DNA of 27,817 bases, from positions 1 through 27,817 of the forward strand of contig PJAB01000392.1 of NCBI GenBank assembly GCA_002887195.1, written 5' to 3'. The translations under genes were made by a program, and so were the position numbers. Source of the stretch: Chrysochromulina parva. Lineage: Eukaryota > Haptophyta > Prymnesiales > Chrysochromulinaceae. Under the pieces are notes generated by a model that saw only the letters and a list, made by a program, of their open reading frames with translations, did no database searches and was not told the origin of the DNA. The number at the start of each line of letters is the position of its first letter. Positions within the stretch are counted from its first letter, which is position 1. This document shows, in pieces, positions 26,390 to 27,817 of this stretch.

Positions 26390-27100
26390 GGGCGTCCGAC
26401 CAGGACAGTATGTTGACAGTTCAGTGAGCAGAGTCCGCGACTGGTCTAACCCGGATACTTGCCCGGAAAGGCAACCGGACAACATCGACCATGCGATGAT
26501 CGGTTACAGACACCCACCACTATTCACACATGAACACGGTTGTGTCACCCCCCCCGACGAGACACTGAGCTCGACGAGTGTTGAGGCGTTGGTATACGTC
26601 ATGCCATGCATCCGGATGATCCCCCCCACATCAGGCCGGCATTTTCTCCTCGAATGCTCCGACGTCGGCTCTTCCCCCCGCATGAGGCCATCCCCTCTCC
26701 AAGGATGTGAAAATTGCAGTCATACGCGGAATACGCAATACGCAAAAATACGTAATGCGCGTCAAAAATACGCAATAACGCAAAATGCTGAAAAATACAT
26801 ATGTACGCTAGGGGTGTCAGCCCAAACCCAGGACTCACACCAAAACGACGAGTTCGAAATGATTTTTCGATTTTTCTGTGCGACTCAAACGCCGCTCCCG
26901 CACCCGTCGCGACACACAAAAGACACAAAGGACCTCGACTGGGAGCCGGTCTGGGAGCCGGTCAGCCGGACGGGGAGCCAGCCGACGTCCCGGACCCGCG
27001 ATTGAGGATGGGCCCGAGTTCCTCGAGCCCCTCGGGTGCGCTCAGGACGACGGTGGGTCACTCAAGGGGCTGGGAGGGTTAACGGTGTTTTCCACCAAGT
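26390..27100. other. Noncoding region downstream of SNF2-glycosylase gene
   Basis: About 700 bases with a lower GC content than the genes. The first part should be the 3' untranslated region of the preceding gene. It holds the TACGC-rich stretch listed separately and a 12-base direct repeat CTGGGAGCCGGT, twice in tandem (about 26939-26962). Open frames here have no recognisable features. Confidence 0.5.
26721..26815. repeat. Irregular AATACGCAA-type repeat tract
   Basis: TACGC, or the near match TACGTA, recurs at about 26723, 26732, 26739, 26749, 26769 and 26805, with AACGC at 26777, separated by A-rich text. The unit echoes half of the GTATACGC palindrome at the window's left edge, but here the copies are mostly in one orientation and unevenly spaced. 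Confidence 0.5.
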
Positions 27101-27490
27101 GAGCAGCTGTGAATTTTTTTCTCACATGCAGCTCCTCAAGTTCGAGCAGCTGTGAGTTTTATTCTCACAGCTCCTCGCAAGACGCAACTTGTAGCACCTG
27201 TGACTGTAAAAACTCACAGCTTGACAACTTGTCGAGCTGCGAGTTTAAATCTCACAGCTGCTAAAAAACTCTAAACTGTTGCGACGAGCTGTGAGAAAAC
27301 CTCAAAAAAGACTCACAGCTCCCTCTATAACATTGAGAAGCAGTGAGAATGAAACTCACAGCTGCTCAAAGTTTAGGAGCTGTGAAAATAAATCTCACAG
27401 CTGCTTCAATGTTCCGACGAGCTGCGAGAAAAGCCACAAAAATACTCGCAGCTCCACGACTTCGAGCAGCTGTGAATTCTGCTTTTGGAG
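27101..27490. repeat. Tandem array of GAGCTGTGAG/CTCACAGCTC hairpins
   Basis: About nine units, each a left arm GAGC(AGC)TGTGAG, an A/T-rich loop of roughly 7-16 bases and a right arm CTCACAGCT(GCT)C. Left arms begin near 27101, 27144, 27194, 27234, 27286, 27339, 27377, 27419 and 27464. Loops and the segments between hairpins are not conserved, whereas the arms are. The eighth unit has GCTGCGAG pairing with CTCGCAGC, a matched change in both arms. The ninth lacks a good right arm. The array could be folded RNA, a cruciform-forming satellite or nested foldback elements. Confidence 0.8.
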
Positions 27491-27577
27491 CTCGTCAAGT
27501 CGCAAGATGCCGCGCGAAGCTCACGCGCGCGAGCACGTCGTTCGCAAACATGCGACTCTCCTACTGACATGCCGCCC

Positions 27578-27817
27578 TCAGACGATGACAATGCACTCTC
27601 TGGAGACGAAGACGAGAAAGAGTCCCCGGCTGAGGAGCATGTTGCGCGCGTGCCACATCTCTCTCACCACGTTGTAGTTGTACAAGACGATGCGTGCCGG
27701 CCCATTGGCGTACAATAACTTTGGCACGTCGTCGCCCATCCGCACGTGCCAGGTGCTGGTTTCCGGGTGCTTCACCATGCTGCTCACTGTTGTGAGGACC
27801 CTGGGCATCACTGGCTT
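27578..27817 (-). CDS. Possible 3' end of a minus-strand gene, cut by the window edge
   Basis: The frame is open from the right edge to a TGA at 27578-27580 (about 79 residues). It contains KHPETSTWHVRMGDDVPKLL and VLYNYNVVREMWHARNM, which have a protein-like mix of Trp, Tyr, Asn and His, but I recognise no family. The last ~20 residues (hydrophobic, then CIVIV) look less natural, so a splice site may end the real exon earlier. A competing plus-strand frame (27569-27718) reads an acidic MPPSDDDNALSGDEDEKES stretch and cannot be excluded. Confidence 0.3.
   Translation of the reverse strand, partial: KPVMPRVLTTVSSMVKHPETSTWHVRMGDDVPKLLYANGPARIVLYNYNVVREMWHARNMLLSRGLFLVFVSRECIVIV

Noticed and set aside
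26295..27005. 236-residue plus-strand frame after the SNF2-glycosylase gene
   Set aside because: It overlaps the conserved glycosylase end in another frame and then reads through repeat-rich noncoding text.
27101..27490. CRISPR array
   Set aside because: The repeated units are short hairpins, their intervals vary from about 38 to 53 bases, and no cas gene or prokaryotic context exists.
27279..27677. 132-residue plus-strand frame across the hairpin array
   Set aside because: Its Ser/Cys/Lys/His periodicity simply mirrors the hairpin arms; no start context or domain.
1..27817. Giant-virus or integrated-virus origin
   Set aside because: No capsid, packaging ATPase, viral polymerase or other hallmark; spliced genes and multi-domain chromatin proteins fit a nuclear algal genome better.

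Overview
The window looks like nuclear DNA of a GC-rich unicellular alga. A haptophyte (Prymnesium/Chrysochromulina/Emiliania type) is my best guess, with a pelagophyte or other chromist alga as the alternative. Evidence: long GC-rich genes on both strands with no operon-like packing; at least two short GT-AG introns (146 and 123 bases) that restore reading frame and domain continuity when removed; chromatin proteins with chromodomain, SET, Myb, MBD-like and Tudor-like modules; a signal-anchored GH16 beta-glucanase; and a sulfotransferase/DUF616/glycosyltransferase fusion of a kind I associate with algal genomes. No tRNA, rRNA, CRISPR array, transposase or viral hallmark gene was seen. The taxon is inferred; no marker gene is present to prove it.

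Layout, left to right. 1-145: array of palindromic GTATAC-centred units with an ~18 bp period. 298-4965 (-): large multi-membrane-span protein with ankyrin repeats. 4966-5609: divergent intergenic region ending in a TACCGG-rich palindrome cluster. 5610-6653 (+): secreted CmcI-like (Rossmann-fold) protein, probably with one intron and with a frame break in a CG tract. 7160-10650 (-): spliced three-module enzyme (sulfotransferase-like, DUF616-like, cysteine-rich glycosyltransferase-like). 11348-15304 (-): chromatin protein with MBD-like, chromodomain, helix-turn-helix-like, GRF-like zinc finger, SET-like and Myb modules. 15853-18207 (+): membrane-anchored GH16 enzyme with three 44-residue cysteine repeats. 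18779-26389 (+): a 2,495-residue spliced protein with an N-terminal Tudor-like module, a central SNF2 helicase and a C-terminal AlkA-type HhH-GPD DNA glycosylase. 26390-27817: noncoding repeats, including about nine tandem hairpin units with one compensatory arm change, then a possible gene end on the minus strand.

Two themes emerge. First, the chromatin protein at 11348-15304 and the SNF2-glycosylase at 18779-26389 lie either side of one unrelated gene. A multi-reader protein (possible methyl-CpG and methyl-lysine recognition) near a remodeller fused to a base-excision enzyme suggests a DNA-base-modification or repair pathway acting in chromatin. This is inference from domains and proximity only. 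Second, the GH16 enzyme, the three-module enzyme and the CmcI-like protein all look like secretory-pathway glycan enzymes or modifiers, as expected for an alga that builds complex surface or storage polysaccharides.
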